Part shown: one piece after another, positions 16,586 through 25,209 of the stretch
How the letters are laid out: every line of letters starts with the position of its first letter
How positions within the stretch are numbered: the first letter of the stretch is position 1
Position numbers and translations under genes: made by a program
Notes under the pieces: model-generated
What the model saw: the letters and a program-made list of their open reading frames with translations, nothing else
The model's database searches: none
What the model was told of the DNA's origin: nothing
From: Brevibacillus brevis
Lineage (GTDB): Bacteria; Bacillota; Bacilli; Brevibacillales; Brevibacillaceae
Assembly: GCF_031583145.1 (NCBI RefSeq)
Contig: NZ_CP134050.1
Coordinates: 4,949,501-5,013,500, forward strand
Reading direction: 5' to 3'
DNA: 64,000 bases

Positions 16586-17586
16586 GATGATTCCCTCCCC
16601 ACTGCCGCAGCCTCTGCCTCGTGCAGCCAGCATCGGCATGCAGAGCCGTCCGTCATCTTCATCAGCTCAGGATTTTGCTGCTGGCAGATCGGCATCGCCT
16701 CCGGGCATCTCGGAGCGAAGCGGCAGCCTGCGGGCCACTCCCCTGGAGAAGGTACGTTTCCCGCAATGGCGTACAGACGTTTTTCGCCGCGGGCGTTATG
16801 CGGCACCGACCGGATCAGGCCCATTGTATAGGGATGCTTCGGGCTGCGCAGCAGCGTGCGGACATCCGCTGCTTCGATCACTTGACCGGCGTACATCACC
16901 AGCACGCGGTCGCACATCTCCGCGACCACTCCCAAGTCATGCGTAATCAGCATTACCGACATCCCCGTCTCTTGCCGCATGTCGCGCATGAGACCAAGCA
17001 TTTGTGCCTGGATGGTCACGTCCAGGGCCGTCGTGGGCTCGTCGGCAATCAGCAGCTGCGGCTGGCAAGCCATGGCCATTGCAATCATCACGCGCTGCCG
17101 CATCCCGCCGGAGAGGCGATGCGGATACTCCCCGTAGATCTCGCCGGCCCTGGGGATCCCTACCTGGGCGATCAGCTCGATGGCGCGACGCTTGCGCTCC
17201 TCCTGCCCGAGAGAGGTATGGAGCTTCAACACCTCCCCGATTTGTCTGCCGATCGTCAGCACGGGATTGAGCGAGGTCATCGGCTCCTGGAAAATCATCG
17301 CGAGCCGATTGCCGCGAATTGACCTCATCTCCCTTTCCTCCAGCTGAAGCGTGTCCCTTCCCTCGAACAGGACACTGCCCGCCACCACTTTGCCGTTTTT
17401 CCCCAACAGCCGCATGATCGACAGGGACGTCACGCTCTTGCCGCAGCCCGACTCTCCGACGATGCCGAGCGTCTCTCCTTTTTGCACGGTGAAATCGACC
17501 TGGTCCACGACCGTCACCGCTTTTTTGCGGCCGGTAAATTGGGTGGTCAACCCTTTTACTTCCAGCACAGGCGGTTGGCGATTCAT
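16582..17586 (-). CDS. Peptide ABC transporter ATP-binding protein (OppD/DppD type)
   Basis: Protein of 334 aa with Walker [10 protein letters not shown], signature [15 protein letters not shown], Walker [13 protein letters not shown], switch His ([10 protein letters not shown]) and the C-terminal peptide-ATPase domain with [14 protein letters not shown]. It begins about 90 bp from the divergent LysR gene, so the ATPase genes likely have a promoter separate from the permease/binding-protein genes of the same importer. Confidence 0.9.
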   Translation of the reverse strand: MNRQPPVLEVKGLTTQFTGRKKAVTVVDQVDFTVQKGETLGIVGESGCGKSVTSLSIMRLLGKNGKVVAGSVLFEGRDTLQLEEREMRSIRGNRLAMIFQEPMTSLNPVLTIGRQIGEVLKLHTSLGQEERKRRAIELIAQVGIPRAGEIYGEYPHRLSGGMRQRVMIAMAMACQPQLLIADEPTTALDVTIQAQMLGLMRDMRQETGMSVMLITHDLGVVAEMCDRVLVMYAGQVIEAADVRTLLRSPKHPYTMGLIRSVPHNARGEKRLYAIAGNVPSPGEWPAGCRFAPRCPEAMPICQQQNPELMKMTDGSACRCWLHEAEAAAVGRESS

Positions 17587-17639
17587 TCGGTACCTCCGAT
17601 CCGCAAGCGAACTTGCCGTTTTGTGTTATACTTCTGCTC

Positions 17640-17660
17640 ATATTCAAAGAGAGTAAATAT
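17640..17660. promoter_or_regulatory. Candidate LysR-type operator ATATT-N11-AATAT
   Basis: ATATT (17640-17644), 11 bases, AATAT (17656-17660) form the T-N11-A palindrome typical of LysR-type binding sites. It lies in the short divergent region between the LysR gene (start 17680) and the ATPase genes (start 17586), where autoregulation and control of the transporter are expected. Confidence 0.5.
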
Positions 17661-17679
17661 TCTGAAAGGGGATTCCACC

Positions 17680-18591
17680 ATGAACATGGACAATATTGAG
17701 GCATTCCTGTATGCGTTTCAGCTCGGCAGCTTCAACAAAGCCGCAGAAGCCCTCTATTTGACCCAGCCTTCCATTACGGCCAGGATCCAGACGCTGGAGA
17801 GGGAACTGGAAGGCCCGTTGTTTCACCGGGACGGCGGCAAGCAGATCGTCCTGACCGAACGCGGCAAGCAATTTCTTCCCTATGCCCAAAAAATCCTCCA
17901 CGCCTATCAGGAAATATCCTCTACGCTACGCGAGCAGCCGCATACGGAAAACAGCCTGACAATCGGCTGCACGCTCTTGATGTCGACCCATATCCTCCCG
18001 GAAATACTGCCGATCTACCGCAAAAAGTATCCGGGGGTGGGCATTCGAATCCTCGTCGGCTCTTCCGCTTACGTCATGGACAAGGTCTTGAAGAAGGAAG
18101 CCGATTTCGGCCTGGTGCGAACGGTGTCCCATCCTTTGATCGAATCGTATCACTTGCATACGGACACGCTGCGTCTGGTCGTGCCGCCCCAGCATCCGTT
18201 TCGGGCGCTGCCGTCCCACAAGCTGAACTGGGAGCAAGTGGGCAGGGAACCGCACATCGTCCTCGCCCACGGCACCATCGAGTGGCTGATGGTCCAGCGC
18301 CACTACCACCGAAATCAGATCAACCCGCACATCATGATGGAGGTCGACAATTTCGAGGCAGCGAAAAAGATGGTTATGCGCGGAGTCGGCATCAGCTTCC
18401 TGCCCGAGCTCTGCATGGCCGAAGAGCTGGCGAACGGCCTGCTTCACGAAATCAGGCCGCAGCCCGCAGCCCAGCTCACCCGCAAAATCGAAATCATCCA
18501 TTTGCGGGACGCCAATCGGGAGCTGGTCGAGTTTTTCATCCATGCCGTCAAATCATTGGACCGGAAAACGCTATTGAGCAAATCCGTCTAG
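17680..18591 (+). CDS. LysR-family transcriptional regulator
   Basis: Protein of 303 aa. The N-terminal winged helix-turn-helix (MNMDNIEAFLYAFQLGSFNKAAEALYLTQPSITARIQTLE) and the effector-binding domain (about residues 88-290) are complete. AAGGGG precedes the ATG at 17680. The gene lies inside the peptide importer gene set, in the opposite orientation, between the permease and ATPase genes. Its stop codon overlaps that of the permease gene at 18588 (shared TAG/CTA). It probably controls this transporter in response to a peptide or amino acid; the ligand is unknown. Confidence 0.9.
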   Translation: MNMDNIEAFLYAFQLGSFNKAAEALYLTQPSITARIQTLERELEGPLFHRDGGKQIVLTERGKQFLPYAQKILHAYQEISSTLREQPHTENSLTIGCTLLMSTHILPEILPIYRKKYPGVGIRILVGSSAYVMDKVLKKEADFGLVRTVSHPLIESYHLHTDTLRLVVPPQHPFRALPSHKLNWEQVGREPHIVLAHGTIEWLMVQRHYHRNQINPHIMMEVDNFEAAKKMVMRGVGISFLPELCMAEELANGLLHEIRPQPAAQLTRKIEIIHLRDANRELVEFFIHAVKSLDRKTLLSKSV

Positions 18592-19496
18592 CTCGCTTTC
18601 GGGTCAAAGATGTCCCGCAGCGCGTCACCCAAAATGTTGACGGCAAATACGACAATCGTGATCGAGAGTCCGGGAAAGGTAGCCAGCCACCAGGCGTCGT
18701 GAATGTATTCCTTCCCTTCGCTCAGCATCGTCCCCCACTCGGGCGTAGGCGGCTGCGCCCCCAGTCCGATAAAGCTCAGCGCAGCCGTGTCGAGGATCGC
18801 GATTCCGATCTGCAAGGTCGTGTACACCAGCAGCGGGCTCATGATGTTGGGCATGATTTGGACGAGCAGGATCCGCGCATGCGAGGTGCCGACCGCCCGG
18901 CTGGCCTCGACGTATCCGGAAGCCTTGACAGTCAAAGTGGCGCCTCGCGTCAGCCTGGCGTACTTGGGAATGCCCGCAATCCCCACGGCAATCATCGCAT
19001 TGGTCAAGCTCGGGCCGAGAATGGCCACAATCGCCATCGCCATGATGATATTGGGAATGGCGAGCAGCATATCCATGATTCTCATCAGGACCAGGTCGAC
19101 GGCTCCGCCGACGAAGCCGCTCGTCACCCCGATGAACGTGCCGGTAAAAAAGGTAATGGACACCGCCATGACGGCCACCAGCAGCGTCACCCTGGCTCCG
19201 TGCAGCAGCCGCGACAAGACATCGCGTCCGATCGAATCGGTCCCCAAGGCGTGATCGGCCGATGGCTCCGACAATAGCGCCTCGTAAAACGGCTGAGTCG
19301 GATCGTGGGGGGCCAGCCATGGACCGGCGATTCCTACCGCGATGACGACCAGCAGCACTCCCAGGCTGTACCGCGCCTTCGGACTGCGCCAGAGTTTTTC
19401 CAGAAAGCTGTCCTCCCGCATCCATGTCGTCTTGCCTGCCCCTTTTTGCGAAGGAGCCTCAGGCGGCGCGGGAAGAACCGGACTTGCCTGATTCAT
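18588..19496 (-). CDS. Peptide ABC transporter permease (OppC/DppC type)
   Basis: Protein of 302 aa with a cytoplasmic N-terminus and about six membrane segments. The binding-protein-dependent permease EAA-type loop is around EASRAVGTSHARILLVQIMPN. The N-terminal OppC segment (SPKARYSLGVLLVVIAVGIAGPWLAPHDPTQ) and GTDSIGRDVLSRLLHGAR are typical. ATG at 19496, directly after the partner permease gene. It ends by overlapping the stop codon of the convergent LysR gene. Confidence 0.9.
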   Translation of the reverse strand: MNQASPVLPAPPEAPSQKGAGKTTWMREDSFLEKLWRSPKARYSLGVLLVVIAVGIAGPWLAPHDPTQPFYEALLSEPSADHALGTDSIGRDVLSRLLHGARVTLLVAVMAVSITFFTGTFIGVTSGFVGGAVDLVLMRIMDMLLAIPNIIMAMAIVAILGPSLTNAMIAVGIAGIPKYARLTRGATLTVKASGYVEASRAVGTSHARILLVQIMPNIMSPLLVYTTLQIGIAILDTAALSFIGLGAQPPTPEWGTMLSEGKEYIHDAWWLATFPGLSITIVVFAVNILGDALRDIFDPKAS

Positions 19497-19498
19497 GC

Positions 19499-20437
19499 TT
19501 ACGTCCCCTCCCTCGGCTGTCCGACTTCGATTCGCGGATCGATCACGCTGTACAGGACGTCGACCAGCATGTTGATCAAGACAAACATGACTCCGATGAA
19601 CAGGATGATCCCCTGGACGAGCGGGAAATCGCGGGACGCGATCGCGCTGATCGCGAGCGATCCGAGCCCCGGCCAATCAAACACCCGCTCGATGATGACC
19701 GTGCCTCCCAGCAAGGAAGCGATCTGCAGCCCTACGATCGTCACCACGGGGATCATCGCGTTGCGAAACGCATGGATGAACAACACGGCGCCTTCGCCCA
19801 GCCCTTTTGCCCTGGCCGTGCGAATGTAGTCAAAGGAAAGAACTTCGACCATCCCGGCTCTCGTCAACCGGCTGATGACGGTGGACGCCAGCACGCCGAG
19901 CGTAACGGCGGGAAGCACGAGATCCCGCAGCCCGGTGCCGCCCGCGATGGGAAACCACCCGAGCTTCACCGTGAAGAGCATGATAAGCAGAATCCCCAGC
20001 CAAAAGCTCGGAACTGAGACGCCGAGCGTGGCGATGCTCATCGCCGAAAAATCCAGCAGCGTATCTTTGAATTTGGCGGCCAAAATCCCCATCGTAATGC
20101 CGATCAAAATGGCGAGCAGCATTCCGCTGGCCGCGAGCTTCACCGTAGCGGGAAAGCGCTCCATGATTTCCGTCAGGACAGGGCGTCCGGTTTTGAAGGA
20201 CGTCCCCAAATCCCCTTGCAATACGCTCGACATGTAGTGTACGTACTGCGCCGCAAGCGGCCGATTCAGTCCGAGCTGTTCCCGCAGGGCATGGACTTGC
20301 TCCGCCGTCGCATTTTCCCCCAGCATGATGCGAATCGGATCGCCCGGTATCAAATGGATCAGCGCAAAGGAGAAGAGCGAAATCCCCAGAAGAACGATCA
20401 GCCCGGAACCGAAGCGTTGGAGGATAAACGATCTCAT
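19499..20437 (-). CDS. Peptide ABC transporter permease (OppB/DppB type)
   Basis: Protein of 312 aa with six membrane segments and the OppB N-terminal pattern (LLGISLFSFALIHLIPGDP). The coupling loop is near YIRTARAKGLGEGAVLFIHAFRN. Its ATG overlaps the stop of the upstream binding-protein gene (ATGA), showing translational coupling. It forms the membrane channel with the OppC-type partner encoded 2 bp downstream. Confidence 0.9.
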   Translation of the reverse strand: MRSFILQRFGSGLIVLLGISLFSFALIHLIPGDPIRIMLGENATAEQVHALREQLGLNRPLAAQYVHYMSSVLQGDLGTSFKTGRPVLTEIMERFPATVKLAASGMLLAILIGITMGILAAKFKDTLLDFSAMSIATLGVSVPSFWLGILLIMLFTVKLGWFPIAGGTGLRDLVLPAVTLGVLASTVISRLTRAGMVEVLSFDYIRTARAKGLGEGAVLFIHAFRNAMIPVVTIVGLQIASLLGGTVIIERVFDWPGLGSLAISAIASRDFPLVQGIILFIGVMFVLINMLVDVLYSVIDPRIEVGQPREGT

Positions 20438-22110
20438 GGCTGGTTCACCCAGCTATCCTGGTACATCAACCCTCGCAGCGGATGGATCCGGACTCCTTCC
20501 ACCGGCTTGCGCACGACGTTGAACTGCTTCTCGGTGTAGAGTGGCACCCACCACGCCTGCTCTACGACGTACTTTTGAATCTCCGTGTACACTTCCTTGC
20601 GTGCCGCGCTGTCCACGGTGGTCCGTCCTTTGACGAGCAGGGCGTCCAGCTTTTCGTCGTGGACGGCGCTGAAGTTCAGCCCATTGGCGATCTGGCTCGA
20701 ATGGAGGAACAGGTAGAGGACATCCGGGTCGTTCAGCGTGTATCCCATCAGTGTCATGTCAAAGTTTCCTTTGGTCGCGGTGTCTACCAACGCGCCCCAC
20801 TCCAGCGTCACGATCTTCACCTCGACCCCGACGTCCTTGAGCATCGCTTGAATCAGCTGCGCCGCCTGGGCCCACGTCCCGGTTTGCGCCAAAATTTCCA
20901 GCGTCAGCGGTTTGCCGTCCTTCTCGAAGATTCCCTGCGCATTCTTTTGGTAACCGGCCTTTTCCAGCAGCGATTTCGCTTCGTCCACCTGATAGCTATA
21001 TCCGTACTCCTTGACGTTTTCATCGTAGCCGAACAGCGACGGGGGCAAGGGACCGTAAGCGACGACGCCCTCGCCCTGGATGACCGCCTTCATGATCGCC
21101 TCCTTGTTGATCGCCTTGTTCAAGGCTTGCCTGACTTCCAGCTGTTGAAACACGGGTTTTCGCGTATTCATCATGATGAACAGGCCGAGTCCGTTGCGGA
21201 GCATTTCCTTTACCTCGTATTTGGGATTGTCCTTGTACTTCTTCACGTCCTTGGCGTCGATTTTCGAAGCGATATCGATGGAGCCGCTCTCCAGCGCCGC
21301 GAGCATCGTCTGGTTTTCGCTGATGAATTTGTACACCAGCTTGTCCGGATAGACAGCACCCTGGTTTTTGGCGATCGGGTCGGCCCAGTTGAAGTCCTCG
21401 TTTCGCACGAAGGAGATGGACTGCCCATTTTCCCAGCTGTCGAACTTCCACGGTCCGACGCCTACCGGTTGACGACCGTACTTGTCTCCCGCCTTTTGGA
21501 TGGCTGCCATGGACAGTGGCTGCAGCCAGCCCGGGTCGCTCAAGTACTGGAGCAGCGGTGCGAACGGCTCCTTGAGGGTAAGGACGAGCGTCTTGTCATC
21601 AGGCGCTTCGACAAAGGCCACTTCGGACAAGTTGCTGCCCGCCACCTTGGCTGCCGTCGCCGGATCGAGCGCGCGACGGTATGTGTCGGCAAACGATTTG
21701 GCCGTCAGGGGAGTCCCGTCGTGAAACTTCACCCCGGAACGAATGGCAAACGTCCACGTCTTTCCATCCTCGGAAACTTTCCAGCTCTCCGCCAGATACG
21801 GCTTGAATTCGAGTGTTTCGGGGTCCTGGGTGACCAGACCTCCTCCGAGGTTGCCGGCGATCTGATTTGCGACCGCCATCCCGGTTTTTTGAATGTCCAA
21901 CTGGTCCGGCTCGTCCTTGATTCCGATGGTGATGGTTCCGCCTTTTTTCGGCGCAGCACTGGAAGCTGCCGGCGTCTCTGCGGAAGGTGCCGTGGAAGCC
22001 GGTGTGGATGACGTCGTCGTGCTTCCGCCGCACCCTGCCAGCAGCGAAACGGACAGGGACAGCATCGCTGTCGTCGCCACCCATTTTTTTACAGATACGC
22101 TTTTGCGCAT
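20434..22110 (-). CDS. Peptide ABC transporter substrate-binding lipoprotein (SBP family 5)
   Basis: Protein of 558 aa. A lipoprotein signal (LSVSLLAGCGG) anchors it to the membrane. A Ser/Thr/Ala-rich linker of about 35 residues precedes a family 5 solute-binding fold (GGTITIGIKDEPDQLD, TWTFAIRSGVKFHDGTPLTA, GVGPWKFDSWENG, VRQALNKAINKEAIMK). It is the first gene of the operon with the permeases. I chose ATG 22110 (GGGGG 7 nt upstream). Dipeptide or oligopeptide is the likely ligand, supported by the peptidase-like gene at the operon end. A CodY-like site lies 47 bp upstream. Confidence 0.9.
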   Translation of the reverse strand: MRKSVSVKKWVATTAMLSLSVSLLAGCGGSTTTSSTPASTAPSAETPAASSAAPKKGGTITIGIKDEPDQLDIQKTGMAVANQIAGNLGGGLVTQDPETLEFKPYLAESWKVSEDGKTWTFAIRSGVKFHDGTPLTAKSFADTYRRALDPATAAKVAGSNLSEVAFVEAPDDKTLVLTLKEPFAPLLQYLSDPGWLQPLSMAAIQKAGDKYGRQPVGVGPWKFDSWENGQSISFVRNEDFNWADPIAKNQGAVYPDKLVYKFISENQTMLAALESGSIDIASKIDAKDVKKYKDNPKYEVKEMLRNGLGLFIMMNTRKPVFQQLEVRQALNKAINKEAIMKAVIQGEGVVAYGPLPPSLFGYDENVKEYGYSYQVDEAKSLLEKAGYQKNAQGIFEKDGKPLTLEILAQTGTWAQAAQLIQAMLKDVGVEVKIVTLEWGALVDTATKGNFDMTLMGYTLNDPDVLYLFLHSSQIANGLNFSAVHDEKLDALLVKGRTTVDSAARKEVYTEIQKYVVEQAWWVPLYTEKQFNVVRKPVEGVRIHPLRGLMYQDSWVNQP

Positions 22111-22156
22111 TTCATCGCCCCCTGAAGAGTGAACAAGATATATCAATACCGTACCA

Positions 22157-22171
22157 TTTTTTCTGAAAATA
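22157..22171. promoter_or_regulatory. CodY-like box upstream of peptide importer
   Basis: TTTTTTCTGAAAATA on the plus strand matches 12 of 15 positions of the CodY consensus AATTTTCWGAAAATT. Peptide uptake operons are classic CodY targets. The same 15-mer recurs in the ugp promoter at 62868-62882. Confidence 0.55.
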
Positions 22172-22216
22172 TAGATTATTGGACATTTCTATAGGGTATA
22201 GAGGGACGCTCGCACG

Positions 22217-22249
22217 CAAAAAAGCGGCCGACTCTACCAGCCGGCCGCT
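22217..22249 (-). terminator. Terminator after the second two-component system
   Basis: AGCGGCCG (plus strand from 22223) pairs with CGGCCGCT (to 22249); on the minus strand the stem is followed by six T. It lies just after the kinase stop codon at 22256. Confidence 0.85.
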
Positions 22250-22255
22250 CATTTC

Positions 22256-23596
22256 TTATTTCCCGGTTTCATCGATTTGGCGGTTTTCCAAAGGGATCCA
22301 CCCGCTCAAAAGGGCACCGCCTTCCGCATGATTGGCCACAGCGAGGTCCCCCCCGTGCTGGCGAATGATTCTTCGTGATATGGTAAGCCCCAGTCCTGCT
22401 CCTCCCGTGGCTCGGCTTCTCGACCCTTCCCCGCGATACAAGGGTTCAAAAGCGCACCGAAGCTCCTCCTCGGAAAAGCCCTGCCCGGAATCGCGAACCG
22501 CGAACGTTACTTTGCCATCCTGCTGCCGGCACTGCACCACAATTTCGCCATCATCCGGCGTATGTCTGACCGCATTTTCCAGCAGGTTGGTCCATGCGCG
22601 TTCCAGCAGGTGTGCATCGCCACTGATCATGCAGGAAGGCTCAACCGCGTTCTCCACGATCGAGATGTTCTTTTGCCTGGCTTGGAGCCTCAGGGATTGA
22701 ATCGACCGCCCGATCACACCTGAGAGGTCAACGGACTGTCTGCGAAGCCCAACGTCCGGGTATTCCGTCTTGGCATACGTGAACAGATCCTCCACAAGTC
22801 TGTCCAGCTGGGCTGACTTTTCCTTGCAAACCGCTACATACTTGGCCATTTTCTCCGGAGATCGGGCGATGCCTTGCGTAAGTCCGTCCAGATAGCCTCG
22901 CAAAGCGAATAAGGGCGTACGCAAGTCATGTGCCATGGCAGCCATGACAAACCGCCGTTCCTCTTCCAGCTCCACTTGCTTCCGGAACGATTCCTTGAGC
23001 CCGGAAACCAGCACCCGAAACCCTTCTCGAACTTCTGCCATTTCCGCTATGGCTGCTGGAGGCAGCGTTCCATCAAAATCCCCTTTTGCCACCTCCCGGG
23101 CATGAAGGCTCAATTCTTCGAGCGGCTTGATAATCAATCGTCTCATGGCAACCCCGATGATGACCAAGGCGAGAAAGAAACCGGCAATCGCTGCCATCAT
23201 CTGCATGGCCCTCGGATTGGATTCGTAAATCGCCACTCTGCCGATTACGCTGCCGTCCTGCACGACTGAAAACCTCTCCGTTTTCGCGAAGGCTGGTTTC
23301 TTTCCCGCGTTCGTTTGAAAAATCACCTGGTTGTCTCCCGAGAGGATGGATGCCCCCAAACCCATTTCTTCCAGCTGACGGCTCAGTTGGCTTTGCCATG
23401 CGGCGTCCGTCCATTTTTCCGGATGGTTCTCCACCAGTCGAACCGCTTGCTCTACTTTTTCCTGTTCGGCTTCATTCGTTACAAAGCGGAACGTTTTCGT
23501 TTCCATAAAATGGCCCGCCAAAAAGAAGATCCATGGCAGTAGAAACACCAATAGCAGGCTGAGAATGGTAAAATTACGAATGCGTATGGTTATCAT
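22256..23596 (-). CDS. Sensor histidine kinase
   Basis: Protein of 446 aa. Two membrane segments (about residues 8-30 and 131-150) enclose an extracytoplasmic sensor of about 100 residues. HAMP (about 151-203) is followed by HisKA with MAHDLRTPLFALRGYLDG (His223) and a HATPase domain with NLLENAVRH, DSGQGF and GGAGLGL motifs. Its 5' end overlaps the response regulator gene by 23 bp. The stimulus is unknown. The pair is divergent from a DUF2306 membrane protein gene that may be its target. Confidence 0.9.
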   Translation of the reverse strand: MITIRIRNFTILSLLLVFLLPWIFFLAGHFMETKTFRFVTNEAEQEKVEQAVRLVENHPEKWTDAAWQSQLSRQLEEMGLGASILSGDNQVIFQTNAGKKPAFAKTERFSVVQDGSVIGRVAIYESNPRAMQMMAAIAGFFLALVIIGVAMRRLIIKPLEELSLHAREVAKGDFDGTLPPAAIAEMAEVREGFRVLVSGLKESFRKQVELEEERRFVMAAMAHDLRTPLFALRGYLDGLTQGIARSPEKMAKYVAVCKEKSAQLDRLVEDLFTYAKTEYPDVGLRRQSVDLSGVIGRSIQSLRLQARQKNISIVENAVEPSCMISGDAHLLERAWTNLLENAVRHTPDDGEIVVQCRQQDGKVTFAVRDSGQGFSEEELRCAFEPLYRGEGSRSRATGGAGLGLTISRRIIRQHGGDLAVANHAEGGALLSGWIPLENRQIDETGK

Positions 23597-24284
23597 GCTT
23601 TTCTCCCATGAACCGATATCCGATCCCCCACACGTTGACGATCCATTTCGGGTGATTCGGGTCCGCTTCTATTTTGTCCCGGAGTCGACTGAGATGGACG
23701 CGAACGGTGTGCCGGTCTCCCACGCCATCCCAGAACCGATCCAACAGTTGATCGTAGGAAAAGACGTATTTCGGGTGTTCGGCAAACAATCGCAGCAATT
23801 CGTACTCTTTGGGTGTCAGAGCGATCATCTCGCCATTGGCCCGTACCTCCCTCGCCGATAAATCCAGGATGAGACCTCCGTAATCCAGGACTTTTCTCTT
23901 GGACTCTTGTTGAACATGGGCGCGCCGCAAGACAGCCTTCACTCTCGCGACAATCTCCCCGGGCGAGGCTGTTTTGACGATGTAATCATCGCCTCCGAGC
24001 GCCAGCCCCCGAATCTTGTCTACGTCATCGCTGCGTGCACTCAAGAAAAGGATGGGGACATTGCTTGTTTCCCGGATGTGCCGGCAAAACTCGAAACCGT
24101 TTTGTCCCGGCATCATGATGTCGAGGATGATGCAATGAATGGTGTCACGTCCCAGCACAGCCAGTGCTTGAACCGTGTCACAAGCGGTTTGTACCCGAAA
24201 GCCATCGTTCTCCAAAAAATCCCGCAACAGCTCGACGATGCTTTGATCGTCGTCTACGACTAGAACCGTCTGCCATTCCTTCAC
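23574..24284 (-). CDS. OmpR-family response regulator
   Basis: Protein of 236 aa. Receiver with VVDDDQS, phospho-acceptor Asp55 (IILDIMMPG) and the Lys of IVKTAS, then a winged helix with LTPKEYELLRLFAEHPK and VWGIGYRFMG. The conserved KP after the switch lysine is replaced by KT, a minor deviation. It overlaps and is co-transcribed with the kinase gene. Confidence 0.9.
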   Translation of the reverse strand: MKEWQTVLVVDDDQSIVELLRDFLENDGFRVQTACDTVQALAVLGRDTIHCIILDIMMPGQNGFEFCRHIRETSNVPILFLSARSDDVDKIRGLALGGDDYIVKTASPGEIVARVKAVLRRAHVQQESKRKVLDYGGLILDLSAREVRANGEMIALTPKEYELLRLFAEHPKYVFSYDQLLDRFWDGVGDRHTVRVHLSRLRDKIEADPNHPKWIVNVWGIGYRFMGEKHDNHTHS

Positions 24285-24405
24285 GCATGCCGCTCCTTTC
24301 CCGTAGGGCCTTACTCTTCGAACACTTCAGTCCTCTCAAGTTACCTTTTTTTTCGCCCGGGAACAAGCCGGCGCATGCAGATTGTGATGGTTTGTTGATA
24401 CTTTC

Positions 24406-24435
24406 GTGACAGTTTCCCCGCTTTTTTGGTGACAG
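24406..24435. promoter_or_regulatory. Direct repeat GTGACAG x2 in divergent promoter region
   Basis: GTGACAG at 24406-24412 and again at 24429-24435, 23 bp apart (about two helical turns), in the region between the response regulator gene and the DUF2306 gene. OmpR-type regulators bind spaced direct repeats, so these are candidate sites for the adjacent regulator. Confidence 0.35.
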
Positions 24436-24520
24436 CTGGCCGTTATTCTTTTCGGAGTGGCAGCGCCTGGGAACGATCCTGCAAGGCATACACTTGATAA
24501 ACGCAAGGGAGAGCAAAATC

Positions 24521-25135
24521 ATGAAAAAGACCGTGAGCCTATCCATTTTCGTCATCTCGCTGATGTGGGTATTGCATACCTTTTCCAAAAATTTTGTGGT
24601 GGACCCGAGTATCGCGAAATTCCTCTCGAACAAGGATCAGCTGATCCCGAATGAAGCCCTGTGGCTTTTCATGATTCGGCTTCATATTTCGCTGGCCATT
24701 GTGTCCCTGATTACCGGCCCTCTAGGCGCTCTGAAAGCGGTCCGGGCGAAATCGAAAAGCTTTCACCGCTGGAACGGCCGCATCTACGTCCTGTCGATCC
24801 TGCTCAATTTCGTCCCGGGGATGTATGTCTCTTTCTTCGCGACAGGAGGATGGCCGAGCACCGTCGGCTTTCTCCTTTTGAACACGCTATGGCTGGGAAC
24901 GACCTTCCTCGGTTACCTTTTCATCAAACGGAAAAACACGATCCTGCACAGCCAATGGATCGTACGGAGCTTCTTTTTGTCCTTTGCCAATATGACGATT
25001 TACGTATTGGTGGCCATCTCCCATCACGCACTGGGCTTTTCCTATGGGGATTCGTACCGGATCGCCGTCTGGCTGTGCTGGATCATCAACCTGCTGCTTG
25101 CAGAGCTTTTCATCCGGAGGAAGACATTCCTGTAA
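24521..25135 (+). CDS. DUF2306-like membrane protein
   Basis: Protein of 204 aa with about six hydrophobic segments. Arg and His residues lie near membrane edges (MIRLHISLAIVSLITGP, KSKSFHRWNGRIYV, LHSQWIVRSFF), the pattern of DUF2306 predicted membrane proteins of unknown function. The ATG at 24521 has GGGAG 9 nt upstream; a TTG at 24494 is less likely. Transcribed away from the two-component system at 22256-24284. Confidence 0.75.
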   Translation: MKKTVSLSIFVISLMWVLHTFSKNFVVDPSIAKFLSNKDQLIPNEALWLFMIRLHISLAIVSLITGPLGALKAVRAKSKSFHRWNGRIYVLSILLNFVPGMYVSFFATGGWPSTVGFLLLNTLWLGTTFLGYLFIKRKNTILHSQWIVRSFFLSFANMTIYVLVAISHHALGFSYGDSYRIAVWLCWIINLLLAELFIRRKTFL

Positions 25136-25171
25136 GCGCAGAAGCACGAGCCTGCCAGGATGGATCACAAA

Positions 25172-25202
25172 CAAAAGGAGCGTGCCGAGGCAGCTCCTTT
25201 TG
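25172..25202. terminator. Bidirectional terminator between DUF2306 and P450 genes
   Basis: CAAAAGGAGC pairs with GCTCCTTTTG around an 11-nt loop. The A-rich 5' and T-rich 3' flanks allow use from both convergent genes. Confidence 0.85.
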
Positions 25203-25209
25203 TTTTCCG

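Noticed and set aside
20482-22011. Plus-strand open frame of 509 codons antisense to the peptide-binding protein
   Set aside because: Shadow of a high-GC gene with a clear SBP family 5 protein on the other strand.
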